Source: Macellibacteroides fermentans | GTDB lineage: Bacteria; Bacteroidota; Bacteroidia; Bacteroidales; Tannerellaceae | Reading direction: 5' to 3' | Assembly (NCBI RefSeq): GCF_013409575.1 | Contig: NZ_JACCCY010000002.1 | Span: 994,501 to 1,058,500 of the forward strand | DNA length: 64,000 nt | Shown: positions 26,092-34,977 of the stretch, piece by piece | How positions within the stretch are numbered: the first letter of the stretch is position 1 | Layout of the letters: each line of letters starts with the position of its first letter | Made by a program: the position numbers and the translations under genes | The notes under the pieces: generated by a model | Told to the model about the DNA's origin: nothing | Databases searched by the model: none | Seen by the model: only the letters and a program-made list of their open reading frames with translations

Positions 26092-27753
26092 ATGCTTAAG
26101 TCCTTATTCATACAAAACTATGTTCTGATCGATAGTCTCGACATAGAATTTGCCAATGGCTTTTCGGTGATAACCGGCGAAACGGGAGCCGGAAAGTCAA
26201 TCATACTTGGAGCTCTTTCCCTTGTTTTAGGTCAGCGGGCCGACGGAAAAAGTATCAAGAAAGAGGCCGACAGGTGTGTTATTGAAGCCACCTTCGATAT
26301 CTCGCTCTATCAGCTGGAACCGTTTTTTATTGCCAACGATCTCGAATACGATGCCCGGCATTGTATCCTGCGCCGCGAACTGTATGCATCGGGTAAATCC
26401 CGTGCATTTGTAAACGATTCGCCGGTAGGGCTCAATGTGTTGCGCAGTCTCGGTACACGATTGATCGATATCCATTCGCAGCATCAGAACCTGATGCTGG
26501 GCGATAGTCGTTTTCAGCTGGACGTAGTGGATGTGTTGGCCGACAACGAAATACCACTCATTCTATACCGTAAGGAATTCAGCCGTTACCAGTCGTTGAA
26601 GCGCGACCTGAAGGAGTTGACCGAGAAATCGCGTCAGAATCGGCAGGAGGAAGATTACATCCGTTTCCAGCTGGAGCAATTGCATGAAGCCCGGTTGACG
26701 GATGGAGAGCAGGAGATGCTTGAGCAAGAACAGGAAACCTTGTCACATGCCGAAGAGATCAAGGGTGCCTTGTATAAAATTACAGAATTACTTTCGGGCG
26801 ACGAACAAGGTGGGTTGTTGCAGATAAAGGAGGCGTTGCAGACAGCAACCTCCCTCGAGCGCTTCTACCCCCAGGCAAAGGAGATGGCAGAACGGTTACG
26901 CTCGGCCTATATCGACCTGAACGACCTGTCATCCGATGCGGATTCGCAGAAAGAGGATGTGGAATTTAATCCCGAAAGGATGGTATTTGTAGAGGAGCGT
27001 CTAAATCTGATCTACACCCTGCAACAGAAACATCATCTGAACTCGGTTGCAGAGCTAATCGCTTTGCAGGAAAAATATACGGCGCAACTTCAGGAAATAG
27101 ATTCTTACGATAATCAGATAGAAGCACTTCAGCAGCAGGTGGATGCAACATTCAAAGAGCTGATGCAGCAAGCCTCGGTGTTAAGCGAGCAACGTAAGAT
27201 AGCCTCGTTGGGATTAGCCAGACAGCTGGTGGAAATGATCGCTCCGCTGGGTATGCCAAATACAAGGTTTTCGGTCGACTTTAAGACCAAGTCGGCTCCC
27301 GATGCCGATGGGATTGATGAGATATGCTTTCTGTTTTCCGCCAATAAGAGCGGCGACCTCCAACCGGTGGCCAATACGGCTTCGGGAGGTGAAATATCCC
27401 GTCTGATGCTTTGTCTCAAAGCCATGATAGCCGGAGCCACAGCTTTACCCGCCATTATATTCGACGAGGTGGATACCGGAGTATCGGGGGATATTGCTAA
27501 TAAAATGGGGGATATCATGCATGAACTTGGAACCAAGATGCAGGTGATGGCCATCACGCATTTGCCGCAGATCGCTTCGAAGGGGATTGCCCATTATTAT
27601 GTATTTAAAAAGGAGGAGAACGACAGAACCATTACCCAGATAAAGCAGATGGATACGGAAGAGCGTGTTATCGAGATTGCACGTATGCTGAGTGGGGCTG
27701 CCCTTACGGAAGCCTCTATGGCTAATGCCCGCGATTTACTGGGAGTGGATTAA
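26092..27753 (+). CDS. recN: DNA repair ATPase RecN
   Basis: 553 residues, SMC-like. Walker A is in VITGETGAGKSIILGALSLVLGQRAD; IDIHSQHQNLML is the conserved Q-loop; a coiled coil runs from about residue 165 to 365; the ABC signature is TASGGEISRLMLCLKAM and Walker B is PAIIFDEVDTGVSG, followed by ITHLPQIAS. It works in double-strand break repair. The start is seven bases after the PorD-like gene. Confidence 0.96.
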   Translation: MLKSLFIQNYVLIDSLDIEFANGFSVITGETGAGKSIILGALSLVLGQRADGKSIKKEADRCVIEATFDISLYQLEPFFIANDLEYDARHCILRRELYASGKSRAFVNDSPVGLNVLRSLGTRLIDIHSQHQNLMLGDSRFQLDVVDVLADNEIPLILYRKEFSRYQSLKRDLKELTEKSRQNRQEEDYIRFQLEQLHEARLTDGEQEMLEQEQETLSHAEEIKGALYKITELLSGDEQGGLLQIKEALQTATSLERFYPQAKEMAERLRSAYIDLNDLSSDADSQKEDVEFNPERMVFVEERLNLIYTLQQKHHLNSVAELIALQEKYTAQLQEIDSYDNQIEALQQQVDATFKELMQQASVLSEQRKIASLGLARQLVEMIAPLGMPNTRFSVDFKTKSAPDADGIDEICFLFSANKSGDLQPVANTASGGEISRLMLCLKAMIAGATALPAIIFDEVDTGVSGDIANKMGDIMHELGTKMQVMAITHLPQIASKGIAHYYVFKKEENDRTITQIKQMDTEERVIEIARMLSGAALTEASMANARDLLGVD

Positions 27754-27767
27754 CCTTTTTATAAAAT

Positions 27768-27814
27768 ATACCATAACTATGGTATTGTTGAGTTCTGTAA
27801 AATTCCGACCTTTG
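27768..27814 (+). promoter_or_regulatory. cysK promoter with overlapping inverted repeat
   Basis: The inverted repeat ATACCAT-aact-ATGGTAT (27768-27785) abuts a TTG element (27785-27787), which lies 19 bases before GACCTTTG (27807-27814), a near match to TAnnTTTG. A repressor bound at the repeat would block the promoter. The ATACC-N8-GGTAT form resembles operators of Rrf2-family cysteine regulators such as CymR; this is inference. Confidence 0.5.
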
Positions 27815-27845
27815 TAAAAAATAAATAACGATAAAACATAACAAT

Positions 27846-28793
27846 ATGGGAAAGATTGCTAAACAATTGACTGAACTCGTCGGAAATACTCCGTTGTTGG
27901 AGCTTTCTGCTTTTAATGCGAGTAAAGGGCTGGAAGCAGCCGTAGTGGCAAAACTGGAATCATTCAATCCGGTTGGTTGTGTGAAGGAACGTATCGCCCT
28001 GGCCATGGTTGAAGATGCCGAAGCCAAGGGTATTCTAAAACCGGGTGCGACCATTATTGAACCTACCAGTGGTAACACCGGCGTTGGACTGGCTTTTGTT
28101 GCAGCTGTAAAAGGTTATAAGCTGGTTCTTACCATGCCCGAAACCATGAGTCTGGAACGCCGCGCTCTGCTAAAAGCTCTTGGTGCTGAATTGGTGCTGA
28201 CTCCAGGTCCCGGCGGAATGAAGGCTGCCATACAGAAGGCAACCGATCTGCAGGCTGAAACCGAAGGTTCTGTAATCCTTCAGCAATTTGAAAACCCGGC
28301 AAATCCCGAGATACATAAAAAAACAACCGGAGAAGAGATCTGGCGCGATACAGACGGCAAAGTGGACATTTTTGTTGCCGGTGTTGGAACAGGTGGTACT
28401 ATCAGTGGAGTGGGTGAGGCCCTTAAGGCACATAATCCCCATGTGAAAATCATCGCCGTAGAACCGGCCGACTCACCCGTATTGTCGGGTGGAGCCCCTT
28501 CGCCTCATAAGATTCAGGGTATAGGTGCCGGATTCATTCCTAAAACATACAATCCTGCGGTGGTGGACGAAATTATAACCGTAACAAACGATGCGGCCAT
28601 TAAAACAAGTCGCGAGCTGGCACAAAAAGAGGGATTGCTGGTTGGTATTTCTTCCGGAGCTGCGGCATGGGCTGCTGCCGAAGTAGCTAAACGACCCGAA
28701 AACAAAGGCAAGCTGATTGTAACGCTGCTGCCAGATACCGGCGAACGCTACTTAAGTACCGTATTGTATGCATTTGACGAATATCCTTTGTAA
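27846..28793 (+). CDS. cysK: Cysteine synthase A (O-acetylserine sulfhydrylase)
   Basis: 315 residues, PLP fold type II. The start [16 protein letters not shown], the PLP lysine region [16 protein letters not shown] (with VK in place of the usual SVKDR), [16 protein letters not shown] and [18 protein letters not shown] are family marks. It makes cysteine from O-acetylserine and sulfide. It stands alone between its own promoter and a strong terminator. Confidence 0.95.
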   Translation: MGKIAKQLTELVGNTPLLELSAFNASKGLEAAVVAKLESFNPVGCVKERIALAMVEDAEAKGILKPGATIIEPTSGNTGVGLAFVAAVKGYKLVLTMPETMSLERRALLKALGAELVLTPGPGGMKAAIQKATDLQAETEGSVILQQFENPANPEIHKKTTGEEIWRDTDGKVDIFVAGVGTGGTISGVGEALKAHNPHVKIIAVEPADSPVLSGGAPSPHKIQGIGAGFIPKTYNPAVVDEIITVTNDAAIKTSRELAQKEGLLVGISSGAAAWAAAEVAKRPENKGKLIVTLLPDTGERYLSTVLYAFDEYPL

Positions 28794-28813
28794 TTAAGCA
28801 TAATCTTTACGTT

Positions 28814-28853
28814 GAAACCCCGATGCTGTCTAAAAGATGTGCATCGGGGTTTC
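28814..28853 (+). terminator. Terminator of cysK
   Basis: GAAACCCCGATGC (28814-28826) pairs perfectly with GCATCGGGGTTTC (28841-28853), followed by TGTTT. It lies 21 bases after the stop. Confidence 0.88.
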
Positions 28854-28902
28854 TGTTTAAAAACCATTCTAAATCCCTAAAAACCTAAACAATCAAATTG
28901 GG

Positions 28903-29667
28903 TTACTTCCTTTTTTCAACCTTTGCCTGTACATTCTTTTCTACCTTTTTACCTTTGGCAGAGACCGAATCCGACGCATTACCTTTTTCTTTTCTGTCAA
29001 ATGCGGGTTGACTCTCTTTGAGTTTGCTCAACTGTTCGGGAGTCAGAATCTTTTCCATTTCAGCCCTGTGTCGGGTGTTCATCTCACCGATTTTTTTACG
29101 ATGCTCTTCGCGTAAAGCTTTCAGTTTGATCTTCTGTTCATCGCTCAGGTTAAGTCCGGAGAAACGGTCGCCCTTTCCCCTCATCCACGAACCCTGCATC
29201 AAACTATCTCCCGGAGCGAATCCCCGTCTGTGAGGTCCGAACTTCATGCTGTCGCCCGGAATGAAATCTCTGCCTCTATAGCGAAGTACATCTCCGTCGG
29301 GGGTTACAAATTCTCTTTTGCGAGAATCAAACTGACGAAGTTTTCCCATTTGAGGCATCATATCCTTCCATTTTTGCATCTGTTCCGGAGTGAGCAGTTC
29401 TTTAATAGCCTTCTGATGTTCGTCGGCCATTCCTTTCCATTCGCCTTGCTTGCTTTTAAGCTCATCCATGCTTTTTTTGAACTCTTCCATTTTTGCCTTG
29501 AATTCGGCATTCAGAGCATCCAGCTGCTTTTGTTGCTCGGCACTTAAATTCAGTTCTTTTGGTATTTCGGATAATCTTTTACGTTGGAGTTCCTTATTCT
29601 GAGGAGCCGCAAAGGCAGATAGCGAAATAATGAAAAGCGTTGCCAAAGAGAAAATAGTACACCTCAT
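28903..29667 (-). CDS. Periplasmic Spy/CpxP-like helical protein with LTxxQ-type motifs
   Basis: About 254 residues from the ATG at 29667 (MRCTIFSLATLFIISLSAFA, a good signal peptide); the longer frame adds 12 residues before the signal and is less likely. The mature protein is charged and helical, with repeated LTPEQMQKW, LSAEQQKQLDAL, LSDEQKIKLKALREEHRKK and LTPEQLSKL segments like the Spy/CpxP family of envelope chaperones and metal-binding stress proteins. The middle (RGRDFIPGDSMKFG, GFAPGDSLMQG) is low in complexity. Role inferred from family only. Confidence 0.7.
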   Translation of the reverse strand: MRCTIFSLATLFIISLSAFAAPQNKELQRKRLSEIPKELNLSAEQQKQLDALNAEFKAKMEEFKKSMDELKSKQGEWKGMADEHQKAIKELLTPEQMQKWKDMMPQMGKLRQFDSRKREFVTPDGDVLRYRGRDFIPGDSMKFGPHRRGFAPGDSLMQGSWMRGKGDRFSGLNLSDEQKIKLKALREEHRKKIGEMNTRHRAEMEKILTPEQLSKLKESQPAFDRKEKGNASDSVSAKGKKVEKNVQAKVEKRK

Positions 29668-29772
29668 ATATTTAAATATTAATGATTTATGACTCTTTGA
29701 CAAGGCAATTAGTGAAAGGTTTAAGTGATCAACTCTTTTTAAATTAAAATTACAGAAATTGATATTTTGTAG

Positions 29773-30132
29773 TTATAATTCTCCGATACGCATAAGTACC
29801 AGTGAGCAGGCCTCTTCGTTTCGGATCCGTTTTTCTGTCAACATCTGTTCCAATTCAGGGTTTTCTGTACCCGGATTAAAAATAACATGATCCGGCTTTA
29901 TCTTCAGCAGATAGTCGTAATAGGGTTGCTGATTGTCTTTACCCAGATAGATGGAAACTACATCAATGTGGCGGTCCATAGGAGGTTCTTCCAAAATCTC
30001 CATGTCTTGTATCAATCCCCTTTTGCGGCCAACCGGAAATACGTTGTAGCCCTTTGCCTTAAACTCGACTGAGGCTTTGTACGCGTATCTTTCAGGATTG
30101 GTACTTGCTCCAAATACAATTACGTTTTTCAT
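29773..30132 (-). CDS. CoA-binding domain protein, YccU type
   Basis: 119 residues, a single CoA-binding Rossmann domain: IVFGASTNPERYAYKASVEF, YNVFPVGRKRGLIQDMEI, VSIYLGKDNQQPYYDYLL, VIFNPGTENPELEQML. It is shaped like YccU/YneT proteins that bind a CoA derivative. The exact function is unknown. No obvious operon partner. Confidence 0.82.
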   Translation of the reverse strand: MKNVIVFGASTNPERYAYKASVEFKAKGYNVFPVGRKRGLIQDMEILEEPPMDRHIDVVSIYLGKDNQQPYYDYLLKIKPDHVIFNPGTENPELEQMLTEKRIRNEEACSLVLMRIGEL

Positions 30133-30249
30133 ATGCTTTTATTTATAACATTACTAGTATACTACTTTATTGACAGAAAGTAAATTTAGAAGATTTGTTT
30201 CAAACAAACAAATTGCAGATACAAAACCAGGGTGCTTGCAGAAGCTTAT

Positions 30250-30279
30250 TTTGAAGTTTGGTTATAATTAGTATCTTTG
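30250..30279 (+). promoter_or_regulatory. Promoter of the small membrane protein gene
   Basis: TTTG (30250-30253), 18 bases, then TATCTTTG (30272-30279). Transcription would start near 30285, so the ATG at 30289 would be almost leaderless and 30325 is the more likely start of the gene. Confidence 0.6.
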
Positions 30280-30324
30280 TGAGGATACATGCAGATGGTT
30301 TTTTGTAAATTTAAATACTTTGAT

Positions 30325-30822
30325 ATGAAAACAATAACCTCTACTTCGTCGATGGATCGGACCAATTTTCTGATTACGCTGATACTTACAGCCTTGTTGG
30401 TTGTGCTTTTCTTCGCTATTCCCGATTTTTATCCCCGGCTGATCCTGTTTGCGCTGTTTTCTGTACTCTATGTGGTGATATATGGTCATATTCCCACCTC
30501 TTTCAGTCTTACGGAGGATAGCTTGGTTTTAAAAGCCCCTTATAAGAAAATCAGCATCCGCCTTAATGAAATAAGTGCCGCCCAATACCTTGGCAAGGGC
30601 AATGTATTTTCCATGATACGTACTTTCGGATGCAGTGGTATATTCGGTCACTGGGGTTATTTTTATTCACCCCGTATCGGCAAGGTAAAACTCTATGCCC
30701 GCAGAAACAATCATTGGATTTTAATACACACGCTGCACAAAGGAAAGTACATTATTGCTCCGGACGATCCCTCATTTTTTGACGAGCTTCAAAGCAGATT
30801 GCTAATTGAAAAGGTGGAATAA
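30325..30822 (+). CDS. Membrane protein with PH-like domain, function unknown
   Basis: About 165 residues. Two adjacent membrane segments (NFLITLILTALLVVLFFAI and FYPRLILFALFSVLYVVI) are followed by a beta-rich domain (SLTEDSLVLKAPYKKISIRL, GIFGHWGYFYSPRIGKVKLYARR, KGKYIIAPDDPSFFDEL) typical of bacterial pleckstrin-homology-like proteins, in which FxSPxxPxxFxxxL endings recur. The start at 30325 is preferred because of the promoter position. Function not known. Confidence 0.65.
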   Translation: MKTITSTSSMDRTNFLITLILTALLVVLFFAIPDFYPRLILFALFSVLYVVIYGHIPTSFSLTEDSLVLKAPYKKISIRLNEISAAQYLGKGNVFSMIRTFGCSGIFGHWGYFYSPRIGKVKLYARRNNHWILIHTLHKGKYIIAPDDPSFFDELQSRLLIEKVE

Positions 30823-30836
30823 TCCATAAAATAAAT

Positions 30837-30875
30837 GCCCCCATGTTCGGTGTGTATAATCCGGAACATGGGGGC
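30837..30875. terminator. Bidirectional terminator hairpin
   Basis: GCCCCCATGTTC (30837-30848) pairs with GAACATGGGGGC (30864-30875); the plus side is followed by GATTGTTTATTTT and the minus side by ATTTATTTTA. It serves the plus gene ending at 30822 and the minus gene ending at 30882. Its CCCCCATG/CATGGGGG core resembles the hairpin at 8678-8721. Confidence 0.8.
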
Positions 30876-30881
30876 GATTGT

Positions 30882-31733
30882 TTATTTTGCGGCTAAGGCA
30901 TCTGCCACTACTTTGGAAAGAGGCGTGGTGCTTCTGCCAAGTAATGCGGATAACTGACCACTGTTGTCAAACAGATCATCGTGGGATGCACTTACATCCC
31001 ATCCTGCAATTGCCAGAGCAAATGTTTCCGGTAAACCTATGCTCTTAAGTATCCGGGCATATTCAGACTCAGGCAGGTTCTGATAAGGCAGCTCTTTCCC
31101 GGTCTGCTTCGAAATTTCGGCGGCCAGATCCTTCAGGGTGTAATATTGGTCGCCCGCCAATTCGTATACTTTACCGGCATGACCTTCACTGGTTAATACA
31201 ATGGCTGCCGCTTCTGCAAAATCCATACGCGGAGCTGATGAAATCTTACCGTCGCCGGCACTTCCCACAAATGCTCCTGCGGAAAGGGCTCCAGCGATGG
31301 ACGCGGTATAATTTTCTGTGTACCATCCGTTGCGCAGCAGCGTGTAGGGTATGCCAGATTCCTTTAGCGCCTCTTCCGTAGCCAGATGCTCTCCAGCAAG
31401 ACTTAGCGTTGAATTATCGGCATGCAATAGACTGGTATATACAATCCATTGTACACCAGCTTGTTTGGCTGCATGTATTATATTGGTGTGTTGTTTTGCC
31501 CGTTGCCCGATTTCATTGCTTGATATAAGCAGTAATTTGTCAATTCCTTGTAAAGACAATGCCAGATTCTCGGATTGGTTATAGTCGAATGAGCGGACTT
31601 CCACTCCCATACCGGCAGCTTTTTCCGGATTACGCACTAACGCAACAACTGAGTCGGCAGACACTTTTTCTTTTAGTTTATCAACTACCATGCGACCTAA
31701 TTGTCCGGTCGCTCCTGTTACTCCGATTTTCAT
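30882..31733 (-). CDS. qorB: NAD(P)H-dependent quinone oxidoreductase, QorB-like
   Basis: 283 residues, atypical short-chain dehydrogenase of the NmrA/QOR2 group. KIGVTGATGQLGRMVVDKL is the nucleotide-binding glycine motif; LLISSNEIGQRAKQHTNIIHAAKQAG and SGIPYTLLRNGWYTENY are close to E. coli QorB (YtfG). It reduces quinones using NADPH. An HxlR regulator is divergently transcribed just upstream, mirroring the qorB/ytfH pair of E. coli; that pairing supports the call. A GTTAC half-site (31751-31755) lies 18 bases before the start. Confidence 0.88.
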   Translation of the reverse strand: MKIGVTGATGQLGRMVVDKLKEKVSADSVVALVRNPEKAAGMGVEVRSFDYNQSENLALSLQGIDKLLLISSNEIGQRAKQHTNIIHAAKQAGVQWIVYTSLLHADNSTLSLAGEHLATEEALKESGIPYTLLRNGWYTENYTASIAGALSAGAFVGSAGDGKISSAPRMDFAEAAAIVLTSEGHAGKVYELAGDQYYTLKDLAAEISKQTGKELPYQNLPESEYARILKSIGLPETFALAIAGWDVSASHDDLFDNSGQLSALLGRSTTPLSKVVADALAAK

Positions 31734-31880
31734 TCTAACTCTTTTTAATGGTTACTATTCTCTTTTATATACTGAATTAAAATCTTTAGCCTATCATAAA
31801 CTAAACAGATTCTTTTTGAAGAAGATCCGTTTTTTATGGTTAATTTATATAAAATGGATGTGTCTAAATCCCTTAATTCA

Positions 31881-31972
31881 TATATTTGTTACGCAAAGAA
31901 ACTAACAATAGTTTGTATTTGTAACAGGTTACGAAAAGGTAACATCAAAATAAGTGGTAACGAAAAAGTAAC
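31881..31972 (+). promoter_or_regulatory. Promoter and GTTAC/GTAAC operator array of the HxlR gene
   Basis: A TATATTTG -7 box (31881-31888) is followed by six GTTAC or GTAAC half-sites: 31888, 31921, 31928, 31939, 31957 and 31968. The pairs at 31928/31939 and 31957/31968 are each 11 bases apart start to start, one turn of DNA. All lie between the promoter and the ATG at 31977, as expected for self-repression. Confidence 0.6.
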
Positions 31973-31976
31973 TATA

Positions 31977-32303
31977 ATGGTCAAATCAGGTAAAAAAATA
32001 AATTGTCCGGTTACAGCCTCTATCGAACTAATTGGAGGTAAGTGGAAAACAATCATTTTGTATTCGTTATTGAGCGGCACAAGGCGTTTTGGCGAAATAG
32101 CGGTGCGCATACCTGATATTTCAAGGAAAGTGCTGACCGAACAACTTAAGGAGCTGGAGTCGGATGGGTTAATTTTGCGTGAACAATACAAGGAGATCCC
32201 TCCTAGGGTGGAGTATTCGCTTACAGAACTTGGGAAAAGTCTATCACCTGTGTTCAGAGAGTTGGAAATCTGGGGTACTGAAAACCTGTTATCAAAAGAA
32301 TAA
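31977..32303 (+). CDS. HxlR-family transcriptional regulator
   Basis: About 108 residues from the ATG at 31977; the longer frame from 31836 begins upstream of the promoter. The winged-helix family pattern is clear: CPVTASIELIGGKWKTIILY, SGTRRFGEIAVRIPDISRKV, LTEQLKELESDGLILREQY and PPRVEYSLTELGKSL. Members respond to electrophiles such as quinones, often through a cysteine; the one in NCPVTAS is the likely sensor. It probably controls the divergent qorB-like gene and itself. Confidence 0.9.
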   Translation: MVKSGKKINCPVTASIELIGGKWKTIILYSLLSGTRRFGEIAVRIPDISRKVLTEQLKELESDGLILREQYKEIPPRVEYSLTELGKSLSPVFRELEIWGTENLLSKE

Positions 32304-32333
32304 TGCGGATGTCTTAGCTGTTTAAAGGCTTTC

Positions 32334-32690
32334 TCATGGGATCACTTCTCCCTCCTGAACTTCCATCGTAAGAATGTTTTCCACTAAGGCCATGATCTGT
32401 TCAACCTTCTCGGGCACTTCTATGCAGTCAGGATCTGACAAAAAGTCTTCCAGTTTTACTTCCCCTTTCTCTATATATGTTGAGATGTAGCGGATAATCA
32501 TTTTATACTCCCTAAGTAATTCAAAATGTTGGTCGCTGGATTGTTCCGGAATAGTTTCGTGCGCTTTGTCAATCATACGATTGTAATCGGACTGTACAAG
32601 ATGCAGTAACTCGTTTGCAAAGAATGACTTATTTCCTTGTAAACGACTCCTTATTTCCTGCAATTTCTCTGTTATATGTATTTTTATCAT
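32334..32690 (-). CDS. Small helical protein of unknown function
   Basis: 118 residues, no signal or membrane segment, mostly helical and acidic (ITEKLQEIRSRLQGNKSFFANELLHLVQSD, EYKMIIRYISTYIEKGEVKLEDFL, VEQIMALVENILTMEVQ). Codon use and the clean start fit a real gene. I do not recognise a family. It stands alone between the regulator and a lipoprotein gene. Confidence 0.6.
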   Translation of the reverse strand: MIKIHITEKLQEIRSRLQGNKSFFANELLHLVQSDYNRMIDKAHETIPEQSSDQHFELLREYKMIIRYISTYIEKGEVKLEDFLSDPDCIEVPEKVEQIMALVENILTMEVQEGEVIP

Positions 32691-32807
32691 ATAACAAAGA
32701 TAAAATTAATAAATAAGTATTCCAAATCTTAATTATTTGTCTATTTTTACGCCTTTAAAACCATAATTTAACGTGAGTGATTATTTTACCTTTAAATTTT
32801 ATGTAAG

Positions 32808-33317
32808 ATGAAAAATTTAGCTTTTGTTACCGGATTATTTCTAGCTTCTATTTTATTTACGGGATGTGCTTCCATTTTAACTAAAACCACCTATCCAGTT
32901 GCCATTAACTCTTCTCCAGAAGGTGCCAATGTAACGATTACCGGGAAAAAGGGAACCATGGTTTACGAAGGAACTACGCCTGCCATTGTGAAATTAAAAT
33001 CAAGTAACGGATTCTTCTCAGGAGAAAATTACATGATCAAGTTTGACAAAGAGGGATACCAGCCTGTTACCAGACAAGTGGGTTCTAAAGTAGAAGGATG
33101 GTATTGGGGTAACATCTTGTTTGGAGGCCTTATTGGTATGATTATCGTCGATCCGGCAACTGGTGCGATGTATAAGCTGGATACCGAGGCTGTTGATGTG
33201 AGTTTAGTGAAACTTGAGAAAAATGCAGAAAACCAGGTGAATATCAATTCAATCCCCGAAGATTGGAAAAAACATCTGGTGCTGATAAAAGAAGGTGAAG
33301 AAAAGAGCACTAAGTAA
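32808..33317 (+). CDS. PEGA-like lipoprotein
   Basis: 169 residues with a lipoprotein signal (AFVTGLFLASILFTGCAS). The first mature part (YPVAINSSPEGANVTITGKKG, YEGTTPAIVKLKSSNGFF, KFDKEGYQPVTRQV) is a PEGA-type small beta domain, followed by a hydrophobic glycine-rich stretch (YWGNILFGGLIGMIIVDPATGAMYKL). It is probably anchored in the envelope. Role unknown. Confidence 0.72.
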   Translation: MKNLAFVTGLFLASILFTGCASILTKTTYPVAINSSPEGANVTITGKKGTMVYEGTTPAIVKLKSSNGFFSGENYMIKFDKEGYQPVTRQVGSKVEGWYWGNILFGGLIGMIIVDPATGAMYKLDTEAVDVSLVKLEKNAENQVNINSIPEDWKKHLVLIKEGEEKSTK

Positions 33318-33334
33318 TTGTACCATTTTTAAAT

Positions 33335-33370
33335 AACAAAGAGGATTTCTAAATTAGAATCCTCTTTGTT
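33335..33370. terminator. Bidirectional terminator between the lipoprotein and mdh genes
   Basis: AACAAAGAGGATT (33335-33347) pairs perfectly with AATCCTCTTTGTT (33358-33370), with inner TCTAA/TTAGA. Genes converge on it from both sides. Confidence 0.85.
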
Positions 33371-33390
33371 GAATAGACCTTAAAGACTAC

Positions 33391-34392
33391 CTATTTAATA
33401 TGAGTATTAAGCTTATTCCACTCCTTTACAGGAGGAAGGATGCCCATCTCGATAACTTCATCTCTTAGTTTACACAGGTGTGTGTAACTTTCGCCCAGTT
33501 CAGACTCCTCTTCACTTGTTCCGGTTACCTCCTTATATGTAATTCCTTGTGCTGTAATCGTCGTTTCCATGGCCATGGTGATATGGCCGAATTTCCCGTC
33601 CTGTATATACATCCCGGCTGGCCATTCAAACGCGGCACCTCCCATAGCAGCTGCAATCATACAGATGGAAAGATAAGCCGGACTTTGAAATGATGATCTG
33701 CCTCTTAGTTCGATTATGTGCTTTCCTCCCTGAATGACCCTTTGTTTTAATTCATTCCAATCTTCGGCAGGCATTTCCGGAGTTCCGATCAGATCGGACA
33801 ATTTCCGGTCTTTTATAAAAGTGGTAGATGCAAATACAGCCATTTGTTCTCCATGTCCGCCATAGGTGCGGCAATTATGTATTTCGGATGCCGGAATGCT
33901 AAAGTATCTAGCCAGTTCCGATTGAAGGCGCGTACTGTCCAGTGCGGCAAGTGTAGAAACCTGCGTGGGTTTTAATCCGGAATACAGAAGAGTAACCAAT
34001 CCTGTAATATCAGCGGGATTAAATACAACAATCACATGTTTGACATCCGGGCAATAGGTCTTGATATCCATTCCCAACTGGCGTGCGATTTCGGCATTGC
34101 CTTTTAAAAGATCTTCACGTGTCATACCTGCTTTGCGTGGTGCACCTCCGGATGAAACGATATAAGAAGAGCCTGTAAGGGCTTCACGTATATCGGTTGT
34201 CCAGGTGATATTAACCCCTTTAAAAGCACAATGATTCAATTCTTCTGCTACTCCCTCCAATGCGGGACCAAAGGGATCATATAAACAAATGTTGGGAGTC
34301 AGATTCATCATCAGGGCTGTTTGAGCCATATTGGAACCTATCATTCCGGCGGCTCCGATAATTGTGAGTTTTTCGTTTGTTACAAATTTCAT
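33391..34392 (-). CDS. mdh: Malate dehydrogenase
   Basis: 333 residues of the LDH/MDH family. Visible are the nucleotide-binding LTIIGAAGMIGSNMAQTALM, the substrate arginine regions SSGGAPRKAGMTREDLLKGN, and the conserved NPADITGLVTLLYSGL and active-site histidine in CRTYGGHGEQMAVFAS. It converts malate and oxaloacetate with NAD. A -7 box TATATTTG is present on the minus strand (plus 34439-34446). It is convergent with the lipoprotein gene. Confidence 0.92.
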   Translation of the reverse strand: MKFVTNEKLTIIGAAGMIGSNMAQTALMMNLTPNICLYDPFGPALEGVAEELNHCAFKGVNITWTTDIREALTGSSYIVSSGGAPRKAGMTREDLLKGNAEIARQLGMDIKTYCPDVKHVIVVFNPADITGLVTLLYSGLKPTQVSTLAALDSTRLQSELARYFSIPASEIHNCRTYGGHGEQMAVFASTTFIKDRKLSDLIGTPEMPAEDWNELKQRVIQGGKHIIELRGRSSFQSPAYLSICMIAAAMGGAAFEWPAGMYIQDGKFGHITMAMETTITAQGITYKEVTGTSEEESELGESYTHLCKLRDEVIEMGILPPVKEWNKLNTHIK

Positions 34393-34719
34393 GTGTTTTA
34401 CGATTAAATATTAATACTCATATCATTTAAACCCAACGCAAATATAGTACATATTGAGATAAAGTGATCTTCAAAATTAGTAATGTATTATAAGCAAAAG
34501 TTATAAATGAAAGAGGACAGTTATAATTGAGCAATCCCAATAGGGATCTGTAATATTGTCACCTTTATGTCCGGATAAAGCCTGGATTTGATAAGTACAA
34601 GTGATAAAATGTAAATTAATTCCCCTGATTTGTTGTTTTGAAATTGAAAATATGTAATTTTAGCGCAGGGGATTATATGTTGTTAATCCTGAAGAATCAC
34701 TTTGTAACCTGGTGTTTAT
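34393..34719. other. Divergent intergenic region between mdh and ftcD
   Basis: About 330 AT-rich bases. The only clear site is the mdh -7 box on the minus strand at 34439-34446. No convincing -7 box is seen for the hut operon; TAATTTTAG near 34654 is a weak candidate. No gene seen. Confidence 0.45.
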
Positions 34720-34977
34720 ATGGAAAAACGAATAGTAGAATGTGTACCCAATTTTAGCGAGGGACGCGATATGTCGGTCATCAAACAGATTACCGATTCA
34801 ATAGAAGGTGTGGCGGGAGTTAAGCTGCTGGATGTGGATCCGGGGTGGGCTACCAACCGCACCGTTGTTACTTTTGTAGGCGAGGTAGAGGCCGTTGTTG
34901 AGGCAGCTTTCTTGTGTGTGGTGAAGGCCGCTCAACTGATCGATATGCGTAAGCATCACGGCGAACATCCTCGTATG
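34720..34977 (+). pseudogene. ftcD: 5' fragment of glutamate formimidoyltransferase-cyclodeaminase, cut by an insertion sequence
   Basis: First 86 residues of FtcD: KRIVECVPNFSEGRDMSVI, VKLLDVDPGWATNRTVVTFVG and RKHHGEHPRM are the formiminotransferase start. The frame then enters an insertion sequence and stops at 35154 after 58 unrelated residues. In intact proteins HPRM is followed by a segment like GATDVCPLIPV; here the next native residues appear only after the element. Lost function would block transfer of the formimino group to tetrahydrofolate, the last step of histidine breakdown. Confidence 0.88.
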
